From Collimonas rhizosphaerae (GTDB lineage: Bacteria > Pseudomonadota > Gammaproteobacteria > Burkholderiales > Burkholderiaceae_D), in NCBI RefSeq assembly GCF_038896935.1, contig NZ_JBANDC010000003.1, forward strand, positions 124,001 to 188,000: a DNA stretch of 64,000 bases. The letters run 5' to 3'. Under the pieces are notes generated by a model, which was not told where the DNA came from, did not search any database, and worked only from the letters and a program-made list of their open reading frames with translations. Positions 43,296-51,849 of this stretch are shown one piece after another; the stretch's first letter is position 1; each line of letters begins with the position of its first letter. Made by a program: the position numbers and the translations under genes.

Positions 43296-44351
43296 ATGAA
43301 AAAAGTCCTCATCCTCGGCGTCAACGGTTTCATCGGCCACCACCTGTCCAAGCGGATCCTGGAAACCACCGACTGGCACGTCTACGGCATGGACATGATG
43401 ACCGACCGTATCCGCGACCTGCTGGACAACGAAGCTTACAAGTCGCGCATGCACTTCTTCGAGGGCGACATCACCATTAATAAGGAATGGGTCGAATACC
43501 ACGTCAAGAAATGCGACGTGATCCTGCCGCTGGTAGCGATCGCCACGCCATCGACTTACGTCAAGCAGCCGCTGCGCGTATTCGAACTGGACTTCGAAGC
43601 CAACCTGCCTATCGTGCGTTCCGCCGCCAAGTACGGCAAGCACCTGGTGTTCCCGTCGACTTCCGAAGTGTATGGCATGTGCCACGATGAAGAATTCGAC
43701 CCGGAGCAATCCGAGCTGATCTGCGGCCCGATCAACAAGCCGCGCTGGATCTACTCTTGCGCCAAGCAACTGATGGACCGCGTGATCTGGGGCTACGGCA
43801 TGGAAGAAGGCTTGAACTTCACCCTGTTCCGTCCGTTCAACTGGATCGGCGCCGGCCTCGACTCGATCCATACGCCGAAAGAAGGCAGCTCGCGCGTGGT
43901 GACCCAGTTCTTCGGCCATATCGTGCGCGGCGAGAATATCTCGCTGGTCGACGGCGGCCAGCAGAAACGTGCGTTCACCTACATCGACGACGGCATCGAC
44001 GCGCTGATCAAGATCATCGCCAACAAGGACGGCGTCGCCAGCGGCAAGATCTACAACATCGGCAATCCGGTCAACAACTACTCGATCCGCGACCTGGCCG
44101 ACATGATGCTCAAGCTGGCTGCGGAATATCCTGAGTACGCCGATTCGGCGAAGAAGGTCAAGCTGGTCGAGACCACTTCCGCCGCTTACTACGGCAAGGG
44201 TTACCAGGACGTGCAGAACCGCGTGCCGAAGATCACCAACACCTGCGACGAACTAAACTGGAAGCCGACCACCACCATGGCCGACACCCTGCGCAACATT
44301 TTTGATGCGTACCGCGGCCAGGTAGCCGAAGCACGCGCCTTGATGGACTAA
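43296..44351 (+). CDS. arnA: ArnA UDP-glucuronate decarboxylase domain as a separate protein
   Basis: This 351-residue extended SDR matches the C-terminal half of ArnA, which oxidatively decarboxylates UDP-glucuronate to UDP-4-keto-pentose. NAD binds at LGVNGFIG (8-15); S123/E124 (STSEVYG), Y153 and K157 (YSCAK) and an NRVPKI arginine match the ArnA active site. It is preceded by 124 bp without a clear promoter. Being separate, the enzyme cannot form the ArnA dodecamer of fused subunits in the usual way. Confidence 0.93.
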   Translation: MKKVLILGVNGFIGHHLSKRILETTDWHVYGMDMMTDRIRDLLDNEAYKSRMHFFEGDITINKEWVEYHVKKCDVILPLVAIATPSTYVKQPLRVFELDFEANLPIVRSAAKYGKHLVFPSTSEVYGMCHDEEFDPEQSELICGPINKPRWIYSCAKQLMDRVIWGYGMEEGLNFTLFRPFNWIGAGLDSIHTPKEGSSRVVTQFFGHIVRGENISLVDGGQQKRAFTYIDDGIDALIKIIANKDGVASGKIYNIGNPVNNYSIRDLADMMLKLAAEYPEYADSAKKVKLVETTSAAYYGKGYQDVQNRVPKITNTCDELNWKPTTTMADTLRNIFDAYRGQVAEARALMD

Positions 44352-44390
44352 GACCCACGTTGCCGCCCGTGCAAGCCACGACGCTGTTTC

Positions 44391-45386
44391 GTGTGTTTCG
44401 CGGGCGCTGTTTTTCCTATTACTGCCAGACCAGACAACTTGCCCCTCCTCACCTTAAAAATCGACGCCGACACCTATCGCGGCACTCGTGAAGGAGTACC
44501 GAACCTGGTGCGCCTGCTGAGCAAATACCAGGCCCGCGCCACTTTCCTGTTCTCGCTCGGGCACGACCATACCGGCTGGGCCTTGAAGCAAGTGTTCCGG
44601 CCCGGCTTCTTCCAGAAAGTATCGCGCACCTCGGTGGTCGAACATTACGGCCTCAAGACCCTGATGTACGGCGTGCTGCTGCCTGCGCCGGATATCGGCA
44701 AGACGTGCGCGAGCTACATGCAGGCAGTGCGCGACGCCGGCTTCGAATGCGGCGTCCACACCTGGGATCACCGCGTGTGGCAAGACCATGTGCGGCAGCG
44801 CGGCGCCGAGTGGACCGCTCTGCAGATGCAGCGCTCGTTCGACCGCTTCACCCGGATTTTCGGCCAGGCGCCCAAGACCCACGGCGCCGCCGGCTGGCAA
44901 ATGAATCCCCATGCCTTCGAGCAGCTGGAAAAATTCGGCATCGCTTATGCCTCCGATGGCCGCGCCATGCTGGCCGATGACGGCGCCCTGGCCGACCAGG
45001 CCGCCGGCCCGCATCGCTTGCAGGTCAACGGCAAGACACTGGCATGCATACAGCTGCCGACTACCCTGCCGACGCTGGATGAACTGCTGGGCAGGAGCTT
45101 CGGCGGCGTTGAACTGACGCCGGCGAATATCGCCGCCCATATCCTTGCCCTGACAGCCTCGCCGCGCGATCATGTATTTACTCTGCATGCAGAGCTTGAA
45201 GGGCAAAAACTCGCCCCCATATTCGAGCAGTTGCTGCAGGGTTGGAAGGCGCAGGGCTATGATCTGGTCGCGATGGAAGACTATCATCGACACGTCAAAG
45301 ACCGGCAATTACCCACGGTCCCTCTTGCATGGGCGGAATTGCCTGGACGATCGGGCGAGATGATCATGCAGGCAAGCAGCAGCTGA
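44391..45386 (+). CDS. arnD: 4-deoxy-4-formamido-L-arabinose-phosphoundecaprenol deformylase ArnD
   Basis: ArnD removes the formyl group from the lipid-linked sugar before flipping. The NodB-type deacetylase domain carries the metal motif KIDADTYRGTREGVP near the start and VHTWDHRVWQDH. A GTG at 44391 and a TTG at 44439 (MPLLTLKIDADT) are both possible starts; the second is closer to E. coli ArnD, and neither has a good ribosome-binding site. It ends the arn run, 66 bp before the peroxiredoxin gene. Confidence 0.88.
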   Translation: MCFAGAVFPITARPDNLPLLTLKIDADTYRGTREGVPNLVRLLSKYQARATFLFSLGHDHTGWALKQVFRPGFFQKVSRTSVVEHYGLKTLMYGVLLPAPDIGKTCASYMQAVRDAGFECGVHTWDHRVWQDHVRQRGAEWTALQMQRSFDRFTRIFGQAPKTHGAAGWQMNPHAFEQLEKFGIAYASDGRAMLADDGALADQAAGPHRLQVNGKTLACIQLPTTLPTLDELLGRSFGGVELTPANIAAHILALTASPRDHVFTLHAELEGQKLAPIFEQLLQGWKAQGYDLVAMEDYHRHVKDRQLPTVPLAWAELPGRSGEMIMQASSS

Positions 45387-45452
45387 TCAGCGTGTACAGC
45401 AGGACCCTGATTGGCGACCGATTCATCATCATCTAATGAACAGGACAATACA

Positions 45453-45923
45453 GTGGCTGACCAACCTTCCATCACCAACATGACGGTGCCCGACTTCTCC
45501 GCAGCCATGACCGGCGGACAGACATTCAAGTTGTCGGACTATCATGGAAAAAACATAGTGTTGTATTTTTACCCCAAGGACAACACGCCTGGCTGCACCA
45601 CCGAAGCCATGCAATTCCGTGACCTGCACCAGGAATTCGAACAGAAAAACACTTTGATATTTGGCGTCAGCCGCGACAGCATTCGCTCCCATGAAGGTTT
45701 CAAAGCCAAACTGGGGCTGCCTTTCGACCTGGTCGCCGACCCCGACGAAACGCTGTGCGCCATGTTCAATGTCATGAAAATGAAAAACATGTACGGCAAG
45801 CAAGTACGCGGCATCGAGCGCAGCACGTTTGTGATTGACGGCGTCGGCACATTGGTGAAAGAATGGCGTGGAGTGAAGGTGCCATCGCATGTTGAAGAAG
45901 TATTGGAGTTTGTAAGTCATTGA
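45453..45923 (+). CDS. bcp: Peroxiredoxin of the BCP/PrxQ group
   Basis: The enzyme reduces hydroperoxides. The 156-residue thioredoxin fold has the peroxidatic cysteine C48 in YPKDNTPGCTTEAM. The resolving cysteine found five residues later in E. coli Bcp is replaced (TTEAM), so this is a 1-Cys form or resolves elsewhere. A GTG at 45453 with an AGGA-type ribosome-binding site gives MADQPSITN; a TTG at 45411 would add 14 unconserved residues. A strong terminator follows. Confidence 0.9.
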   Translation: MADQPSITNMTVPDFSAAMTGGQTFKLSDYHGKNIVLYFYPKDNTPGCTTEAMQFRDLHQEFEQKNTLIFGVSRDSIRSHEGFKAKLGLPFDLVADPDETLCAMFNVMKMKNMYGKQVRGIERSTFVIDGVGTLVKEWRGVKVPSHVEEVLEFVSH

Positions 45924-45944
45924 ATTCAAAAAAAATAATTTTGG

Positions 45945-45992
45945 AAGCCGTTTGCGGAAAAGGCCTGAGGGCCTTCCCAAACGGCTTTTTTA
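45945..45992 (+). terminator. Terminator of bcp
   Basis: AAGCCGTTT/AAACGGCTT and an inner AAGGCC/GGCCTT stem with TGAG loop form a long hairpin followed by T6 on the plus strand. Confidence 0.9.
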
Positions 45993-46041
45993 CTTTTTAA
46001 TTTGTGTTTTGTTAGCCAGGCCGCTTCACTCCTGATGTTTT

Positions 46042-46055
46042 TTAAATATATTTAA
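46042..46055. promoter_or_regulatory. AT-rich 14-bp palindrome upstream of phoH
   Basis: TTAAATATATTTAA is a perfect palindrome about 88 bp upstream of the PhoH start and 50 bp past the bcp terminator. It could be a regulator site or part of an UP-like promoter element; no clear -35/-10 pair was identified. Confidence 0.35.
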
Positions 46056-46142
46056 GTCGTACCCGCCGTAGCTTCACCCGTTTGGTCCGGTTCGTGTTAT
46101 CACCAAAGCGAACACTTTTTTCATCTTTAAAGCGAGGTTCTG

Positions 46143-47825
46143 ATGCCCTTACCAAAATTACCGACCAAACCCGCTGCTTTACTCTCCGTTCAAGATTACC
46201 CAAAAGCGGAAGCCGGCAAAGCCGTCAAACCACGTATCGCCGTCGTTGAACCGATTACCCGTAACAAGGAAGTTGCTCCGCAAGCCCGCAACAAACCAGT
46301 AGAAAACCGCAAGACCGACAAGGCCCCCGCAGAGAATTCGCGTGCCGTTGCCGACAAACCTGCAAAACCGGCCGACAGCCGGCCGAAATCGAGCACCAGC
46401 CGCGCCGCCGACAAATCCGGCACGACCAAGCTGTTTGTGCTGGACACCAACGTGCTGATGCATGATCCAACCTCCCTGTTCCGGTTTGAGGAACACGACA
46501 TCTACCTGCCGATGGTGACGCTGGAGGAACTCGACAACCACAAGAAAGGCATGTCGGAAGTTGCGCGCAACGCACGCCAGGTGTCGCGCTCGCTGGATGC
46601 ACTGGTGGGCGATATCGTCGACGACCAGATCGACCATGGCATTCCTTTGTCGAAGCTCGGCAACAAGGACGCCAAGGGCCGCCTGTTCTTCCAGACCAAG
46701 CTGCAGAACGCAGACTTGCCTGAAGGCCTGCCGGTAGGCAAGGCCGACAACCAGATCCTCGGCGTAGTGCGCGGCCTGGAAGCCGAAACCCCGGGCCGTC
46801 CGGTGGTGCTGGTGTCGAAAGACATCAACATGCGCATCAAGGCGCGGGCGATGGGCTTGCCGGCGGAAGATTATTTCAATGACCATGTGCTGGAAGACAC
46901 CGACCTGCTGTACTCGGGCATCCAGCAATTGCCGGACGATTTCTGGATCAAGCACGGCAAGGGCATCGAATCCTGGCAAGAAAACAAGCATGGCACCGGC
47001 TATACCTACTATCGCCTGAGCGGACCATTGGTGCCGACGCTGCTGGTCAACCAGTTCGTTTTCATCGAACCGAAAAACGGCGAACCGGCGTTCTACGGAC
47101 AAGTCACGCAGATCAACGGCAAGACGGCGGTACTGCAAACCTTGCGCGACTACGGCCACGCCAAGAACAGCGTGTGGGGCATCACAGCGCGCAACCGCGA
47201 GCAGAATTTCGCGCTGAACCTGCTGATGAATCCCGACTGCGACTTCGTCACCCTGCTGGGCCAGGCCGGCACCGGCAAAACCCTGCTGGCGCTGGCCGCC
47301 GGCTTGGCGCAAGTGCTGGAAACCAAGACCTACAACGAAATCATCGTGACCCGCGTCACGGTGCCGGTCGGTGAGGATATCGGTTTCCTGCCGGGTACCG
47401 AAGAAGAGAAGATGGGGCCGTGGATGGGCGCCTTCGACGACAACCTGGAAGTGCTCAACAAGTCCGATTCGGATGCCGGCGAATGGGGTCGCGCCGCCAC
47501 CCAGGACCTGATTCGCTCGCGCATCAAGATCAAGTCGCTCAACTTCATGCGCGGCCGCACCTTCGTCAACAAGTTCCTGATCATCGACGAAGCGCAAAAC
47601 CTGACGCCGAAGCAAATGAAAACCCTGGTCACCCGCGCCGGTCCGGGCACCAAGATCATCTGCCTCGGCAATATCGCCCAGATCGATACGCCGTACCTGA
47701 CCGAAGGCTCGAGCGGCCTGACGTATGTAGTCGACCGTTTCAAGGGCTGGTCGCACAGCGGCCATGTGACGCTGGCGCGCGGCGAGCGCTCGCGCCTGGC
47801 CGACCATGCCAGCGACGTACTGTAA
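46143..47825 (+). CDS. phoH: PIN-PhoH fusion protein (PhoH2/YlaK type)
   Basis: The 560-residue product joins a PIN-type ribonuclease domain (from about residue 96, with the acidic D101 in VLDTNVLMHD) to a PhoH ATPase/RNA helicase domain (Walker A GQAGTGKT at 373-380, Walker B FLIIDEAQN). PIN-PhoH proteins couple RNA unwinding and cleavage. The first 95 residues are Lys/Pro/Ala-rich and likely disordered. The gene stands alone between terminators, with no antitoxin-like small ORF directly upstream. Confidence 0.93.
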   Translation: MPLPKLPTKPAALLSVQDYPKAEAGKAVKPRIAVVEPITRNKEVAPQARNKPVENRKTDKAPAENSRAVADKPAKPADSRPKSSTSRAADKSGTTKLFVLDTNVLMHDPTSLFRFEEHDIYLPMVTLEELDNHKKGMSEVARNARQVSRSLDALVGDIVDDQIDHGIPLSKLGNKDAKGRLFFQTKLQNADLPEGLPVGKADNQILGVVRGLEAETPGRPVVLVSKDINMRIKARAMGLPAEDYFNDHVLEDTDLLYSGIQQLPDDFWIKHGKGIESWQENKHGTGYTYYRLSGPLVPTLLVNQFVFIEPKNGEPAFYGQVTQINGKTAVLQTLRDYGHAKNSVWGITARNREQNFALNLLMNPDCDFVTLLGQAGTGKTLLALAAGLAQVLETKTYNEIIVTRVTVPVGEDIGFLPGTEEEKMGPWMGAFDDNLEVLNKSDSDAGEWGRAATQDLIRSRIKIKSLNFMRGRTFVNKFLIIDEAQNLTPKQMKTLVTRAGPGTKIICLGNIAQIDTPYLTEGSSGLTYVVDRFKGWSHSGHVTLARGERSRLADHASDVL

Positions 47826-47872
47826 CAAGATGGCCTGAACGGCGGCGCAGCGATGCGCTTGCCGGATGGCAG

Positions 47873-47914
47873 AACGGGTGCAATTCAATTCCGGTTGAAT
47901 TGCACCCGTTTTAT
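47873..47914 (+). terminator. Terminator of phoH
   Basis: A perfect 16-bp stem (AACGGGTGCAATTCAA and its complement) with a 6-nt loop is followed by TTTATTT on the plus strand, about 45 bp past the phoH stop. Confidence 0.85.
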
Positions 47915-47971
47915 TTGATAATACAATTTGATGATGTGATATCCCGCCATCTTCCGTGAAGAAAGCCGCCA

Positions 47972-48712
47972 ATGAAACTCGCTATCGTCTCCGACATTCA
48001 TGCCAACATTTGGGCGCTGGAAGCCGTCCTCGCGGACATCAGCAAACAAGGAGCGGACCTGGTCGTCAACGCCGGCGACATCCTGTCCGGCCCCTTGGAA
48101 CCCTCGGCCACCGCGGACCTGCTGATGTCGCTGCAGCTGCCCACCATCCGCGGCAATCACGAACGCCAGCTGCTGGACTGCGAACAGCGCCCGGGGCATC
48201 CCAGCGACCAGTTTGCCTTCGAGCACACGACACAGGCGCAACGCGACTGGATCAGGGGATTGCCTGCCGCCCTCGCCATTTCGGACGAGATCTTCATGTG
48301 CCATGGCACGCCGGCCAGCGACCTGGTGTATTTCCTCGAACAGGTCGACCAGCAAAGCTGCCGCCTGGCCGAAGCAGCGGACATCGAAACCCATGCGGCG
48401 GGCATCAGCCACAGCCTGATCATTTGCGGCCATACGCACAAGCCGCGCGCCCATGCGATCTCCGGCGGACGCCTGGTGGTCAACCCCGGCAGCGTCGGCC
48501 TGCAGGCTTATGACGACGACCAGCCCTACTTCCACGCTATCGAAAACGGCAGCCCGCACGCCCGTTACGCCATCTGCGAAAAAACCGCCCACGGCTGGGA
48601 TGTCAGCCATCTCAACATCAGCTACGACCACAACAAGGCGGCCGCGACGGCGCTGAAGAACGGCCGGGCCGACTGGGCGACGTGGCTGTCGACGGGAAGA
48701 ATCCGGGCATAA
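47972..48712 (+). CDS. Metallophosphoesterase family protein
   Basis: The 246-residue calcineurin-like phosphoesterase has the metal motifs SDIHANIWALEAVL near the N-terminus, NAGDILSG, RGNHERQ, and CGHTHKPR with VNPGSVGLQ near the C-terminus. It resembles the YfcE/diadenosine tetraphosphatase-like group. Substrate is unknown. It faces the ABC importer operon, with a hairpin between them. Confidence 0.88.
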   Translation: MKLAIVSDIHANIWALEAVLADISKQGADLVVNAGDILSGPLEPSATADLLMSLQLPTIRGNHERQLLDCEQRPGHPSDQFAFEHTTQAQRDWIRGLPAALAISDEIFMCHGTPASDLVYFLEQVDQQSCRLAEAADIETHAAGISHSLIICGHTHKPRAHAISGGRLVVNPGSVGLQAYDDDQPYFHAIENGSPHARYAICEKTAHGWDVSHLNISYDHNKAAATALKNGRADWATWLSTGRIRA

Positions 48713-48739
48713 AAAAACGGCGCATTTTTCAATGCGCCG
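48711..48739 (-). terminator. Terminator of the ABC importer operon
   Basis: CGGCGCATT/AATGCGCCG with a TTTC loop is followed by T7 on the minus strand and lies 30 bp past the permease stop. The plus strand lacks a T run. Confidence 0.85.
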
Positions 48740-48769
48740 CAACCTTAAGTCACTAATCTTCAGTTAAAA

Positions 48770-49636
48770 CTAGAATGCCACAGGACGCCATTTAAGCAAA
48801 CGTTTTTCCAGCGTTGTCAGCAAATAATCCGCCGCCAGGGCCACCACAGCCAGCACGATCATCGCCGCAAACACGCCGCTGGCGTTGAAAGCGCCCTGGG
48901 CGGTCGAGATCAGCAAGCCGATGCCTTGCTTGGAGCCTAGGAACTCCCCGACCACGGCGCCTACCAAGGCAAAGCCGAAACTGACGTGCAGGCTGGCCAG
49001 GATCCAGCTTAGCGCGGAAGGGATCACCACCGACATCGTTACCTGGCGCGGCGAAGCGCCAAGGATCTGGGCATTGGCAATCATGTAACGGTCCGCTTCG
49101 CGCACTCCTTGGAATGCATTGCCGAACACCACAAAGAACACCATCACCACCGCCAGCGCAACCTTGGAAGCCATGCCCAGGCCCAGCGCAATCACGAAAA
49201 TCGAGCCCAGCACTACCCGTGGAATCGAATTGGCAACCTGGATGTAGATGCTGAAAACATCCGACAGCAATTTATTACGGCCCAGCAGGATGCCGCAGAT
49301 CACGCCGGCGACCGAGCCGATCAGGAAACCGAGCACCGTCTCTTCCAGCGTCACCAGCACCTGGGTCCAGAGCGGGCCTTGCGAGGTGCCTTCCACGATC
49401 CAGTCATAGATCTGCACCACGATCAGCGACGGCTGCGAAAAGAAGAACGGATCTATCCACTGCAGCCTGGCAGCCAGCTCCCAGCCGCCCAGGGTCAGCA
49501 CCAGGATGGCGACGCGCAGCGATATCACCAGCCAGTAGCGTTGCTTGATTTTTCGTTGCGCCTCTTGTTCGACAGTGGCCAGGCTGGCCGCGCTGAGTTT
49601 GTCGATTGTTTGTGCTTGATTCCGTACTTGACTCAT
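48770..49636 (-). CDS. ABC transporter permease (SsuC/TauC type)
   Basis: The 288-residue inner-membrane protein has about six membrane segments and the EAA-like loop for contact with the ATPase (EADRYMIANAQILGASPRQVTMSVVIPSAL). It is the last gene of an importer operon (binding protein, ATPase, permease) on the minus strand, 78 bp after the ATPase gene with a 9-bp inverted repeat in the gap. Sulfonates, nitrate or thiamine precursors are family substrates; nothing selects one. Confidence 0.9.
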   Translation of the reverse strand: MSQVRNQAQTIDKLSAASLATVEQEAQRKIKQRYWLVISLRVAILVLTLGGWELAARLQWIDPFFFSQPSLIVVQIYDWIVEGTSQGPLWTQVLVTLEETVLGFLIGSVAGVICGILLGRNKLLSDVFSIYIQVANSIPRVVLGSIFVIALGLGMASKVALAVVMVFFVVFGNAFQGVREADRYMIANAQILGASPRQVTMSVVIPSALSWILASLHVSFGFALVGAVVGEFLGSKQGIGLLISTAQGAFNASGVFAAMIVLAVVALAADYLLTTLEKRLLKWRPVAF

Positions 49637-49654
49637 ATAATGCCTTTTTCCTTT

Positions 49655-49685
49655 CGCTTATGCGACATCCATATCTGCATAAGCG
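49655..49685 (-). other. Intercistronic stem-loop, ATPase to permease
   Basis: CGCTTATGC (49655-49663) and GCATAAGCG (49677-49685) are perfect 9-bp arms around a 13-nt loop in the 78-bp gap upstream of the permease gene. No T run follows on the minus strand. Confidence 0.6.
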
Positions 49686-49714
49686 ACGGTATGTAAATGG
49701 ATGACAGCCTGTAA

Positions 49715-50563
49715 TCAGCTGATGTGCACTTCTTCGCGCAGGTCCGCCCAGATCTTGCGCGAGATATCGATGAAGCGCTGTTCATAACGCACTTCCGACA
49801 TCACACGCGGCCGCGGCAAGTCGATTTCATACACGCTCTTCAAGGTGGCCGGACGCGCGGTCAGCACGTAGACCTTGTCCGCCAGCGCAATCGCTTCTTC
49901 CAGGTCATGCGTGACGAACACCACCGAACCGGCTTGCGACGACCACAGCTGCAGCAGCTCGTCTTGCATCAGGGTGCGGGTTTGCATGTCGAGCGCGCTG
50001 AACGGTTCATCCATCAACAGGATCTCGGGGCTGTTGATGAATGTCTGCGCCAGCGCAACGCGTTTGCGCATGCCGCCGGACAATTGATGCGGGTAATGGT
50101 TGGCGAATTTATCGAGGCCGACGCGGCGTATCCACTCTTCCGCCAAGGCATACGCGGCATCTTTCGGCTTGCCGCGGAACAGCGGTCCGGCCGCCACGTT
50201 GTCGATCACGCTGCGCCAAGGAAATACCGCATCGTTCTGGAATACGAAACCGATGCGCGGGTCGATGCCGCTGACCGGCTCGCCCATGATGCGCACCTCG
50301 CCCACGGTCGGCTTGAGCAGGCCGGTAATCATGCTCAGCGTGGTCGATTTGCCGCAGCCGGTCGGTCCCACAACGGCCACGAATTCACCGCGCGCCACGC
50401 TCATGCTGAAATCGCGCAAGGCCACGGTGGCCTTGCCGTCAGGAGAGATGAAGCGGCACGAAACGTTGCGCAGTTCGATGGCGGGCGTGTCCCTTAAAAC
50501 CTGGGACGCCGGCGAAGTTGCCGCAGGCGTGGCCGGTTGCGAGGCATGTGCTGCTTGAGTCAT
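49715..50563 (-). CDS. ABC transporter ATP-binding protein (SsuB/TauB type)
   Basis: The 282-residue ATPase has Walker A GPTGCGKST, Q-loop FQNDAVFPWRS, signature LSGGMRKR, Walker B ILLMDEP and the switch histidine in VTHDLEEAI. An N-terminal Ala/Pro-rich stretch of about 25 residues precedes the domain. It is the middle gene of the binding protein-ATPase-permease operon. Confidence 0.93.
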   Translation of the reverse strand: MTQAAHASQPATPAATSPASQVLRDTPAIELRNVSCRFISPDGKATVALRDFSMSVARGEFVAVVGPTGCGKSTTLSMITGLLKPTVGEVRIMGEPVSGIDPRIGFVFQNDAVFPWRSVIDNVAAGPLFRGKPKDAAYALAEEWIRRVGLDKFANHYPHQLSGGMRKRVALAQTFINSPEILLMDEPFSALDMQTRTLMQDELLQLWSSQAGSVVFVTHDLEEAIALADKVYVLTARPATLKSVYEIDLPRPRVMSEVRYEQRFIDISRKIWADLREEVHIS

Positions 50564-50605
50564 TTGAAATTCCTTTGCTATACAGGCCGAAGCAATTCGC
50601 TGGGC

Positions 50606-50638
50606 GCGGGTCTCCCCGCCCGGAAGCTGCGCTTCCGG
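50606..50638 (-). other. Tandem intercistronic stem-loops downstream of the binding-protein gene
   Basis: GCGGG-TCTC-CCCGC (50606-50619) and CCGGAAGC-TGC-GCTTCCGG (50620-50638) sit back to back in the 100-bp gap between the binding-protein and ATPase genes. No T run follows. Such structures commonly protect upstream mRNA and lower downstream expression. Confidence 0.65.
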
Positions 50639-50663
50639 CCTGCCGGATGGTTAAGCTTCGGCC

Positions 50664-51680
50664 TTACTTGGCCTGGCTGACAAACTCGTTGGTATAGGTC
50701 TTGGCAAGGTCGATATGCTTGCCCTTGACGTTAGGATTAAAACCCGACAGCACCTGCAGCACGGTTTCCGGGCCGCCTGGCGGCATCTTGCCGTCGGCCG
50801 AAAACATCGGCAGGGAATTTTGCAAGGCCTGCACATACATCGGCTTGTTATTGCCGTAGTAATCCTTCGGCATCTTGTCGGCGATTTCGGCAGCGCTATG
50901 GGTGTTGATGAATTTCAGCGTCTTGACGAAAGCATGCGCCAGCTTGGCCGCTTCGGCCTTGTGCGCCTTCAGCCATGGGCCCTGGACGTACAGGCTGGAC
51001 GCCGGATACAAACCGCCCAGCGCCTTGACCGTGCCTTCGACGGTGCGCATGTCGACCAGCACCGAAGCCTCGCCGGTCTTCAGCAGCTGCGACACGGTCG
51101 GTTCGGTGGTCATGCCGGCGTCGATGCGGCCTTGCTTGATGGCGACGATGAACGTATTGTCGGCGCCCACCGGCAACACCGAATACTGGCTGGACGTGAT
51201 GCCGGCCTTGGCCGCCAGGTATTGCGTCAGGAAATTGGTCGACGAGCCGAGGCCGGTCACGCCCAGCGTTTTGCCTTTGACGTCAGCCATGCTCTTGATG
51301 GTGGCGGCAGCCTTGGTCGACACCATTTCAACTTCGCCCGGAACCTGGCCGAAAACCGTGATCGCCGTGACTTCCTTGCCCTTGCTTTGCAAATCGATGG
51401 AGTGGTCGTAGAAGCCGACCACCGCTTGCACTGCCCCGGCCAGCAATTCATTTTCCGCATCCACGCCAGCCGGCTGCGATTGCAGCTCAACGTCCAGGCC
51501 TTCTTCCTTGAAGTAACCGAGCTGCTCGGTCAGCTTGGCCGGCAGGTAGATCATCTTGGTGATGCCGCCGACCATGATGGTGATCTTTCCTGAATCGGCC
51601 GCCATGGCCTGGCTGGCGCCAAGCACGCCGCTGCCAAGCAGCACAGCGGAAAGCAGGGAACCGCGGATGAGGGTATGCAT
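50664..51680 (-). CDS. ABC transporter substrate-binding protein (NMT1/SsuA-like)
   Basis: The 338-residue periplasmic protein begins with a signal peptide (MHTLIRGSLLSAVLLGSG, cleavage after AMA near residue 28) and a mature start DSGKITIMVGGI. The domain is of the NMT1/THI5-TauA class: LGYFKEEGLDVELQ, SMADVKGKTLGVTGLGS, and GADNTFIVAIKQGRIDAGM. The ATG at 51680 has a GGAG ribosome-binding site; the frame extends to 51734 without a signal. It is first in the importer operon and diverges from the response regulator. Confidence 0.92.
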   Translation of the reverse strand: MHTLIRGSLLSAVLLGSGVLGASQAMAADSGKITIMVGGITKMIYLPAKLTEQLGYFKEEGLDVELQSQPAGVDAENELLAGAVQAVVGFYDHSIDLQSKGKEVTAITVFGQVPGEVEMVSTKAAATIKSMADVKGKTLGVTGLGSSTNFLTQYLAAKAGITSSQYSVLPVGADNTFIVAIKQGRIDAGMTTEPTVSQLLKTGEASVLVDMRTVEGTVKALGGLYPASSLYVQGPWLKAHKAEAAKLAHAFVKTLKFINTHSAAEIADKMPKDYYGNNKPMYVQALQNSLPMFSADGKMPPGGPETVLQVLSGFNPNVKGKHIDLAKTYTNEFVSQAK

Positions 51681-51849
51681 TGAGTTGTCTCCGTTTGTTT
51701 TTTTGGGATAATGACCGGATCCGCAGGACAGCATGCCATTGTTCCAGTCTTGGGCGTATTCTAGGATGCGCTAACTTTCATCCAGCTTTCCAAAACCGCC
51801 TTATTTAACTTGCAGTGCAACATAAAGCGCCACATAAGCAACCACATCC

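Noticed and set aside
46179..47972. A 597-codon open frame on the minus strand
   Set aside because: It is the reverse of the phoH coding sequence, with no conserved motif.
51681..51849. TPP riboswitch ahead of the NMT1-like gene
   Set aside because: The conserved CTGAGA and ACCTGA-type blocks of the thi-box are absent.
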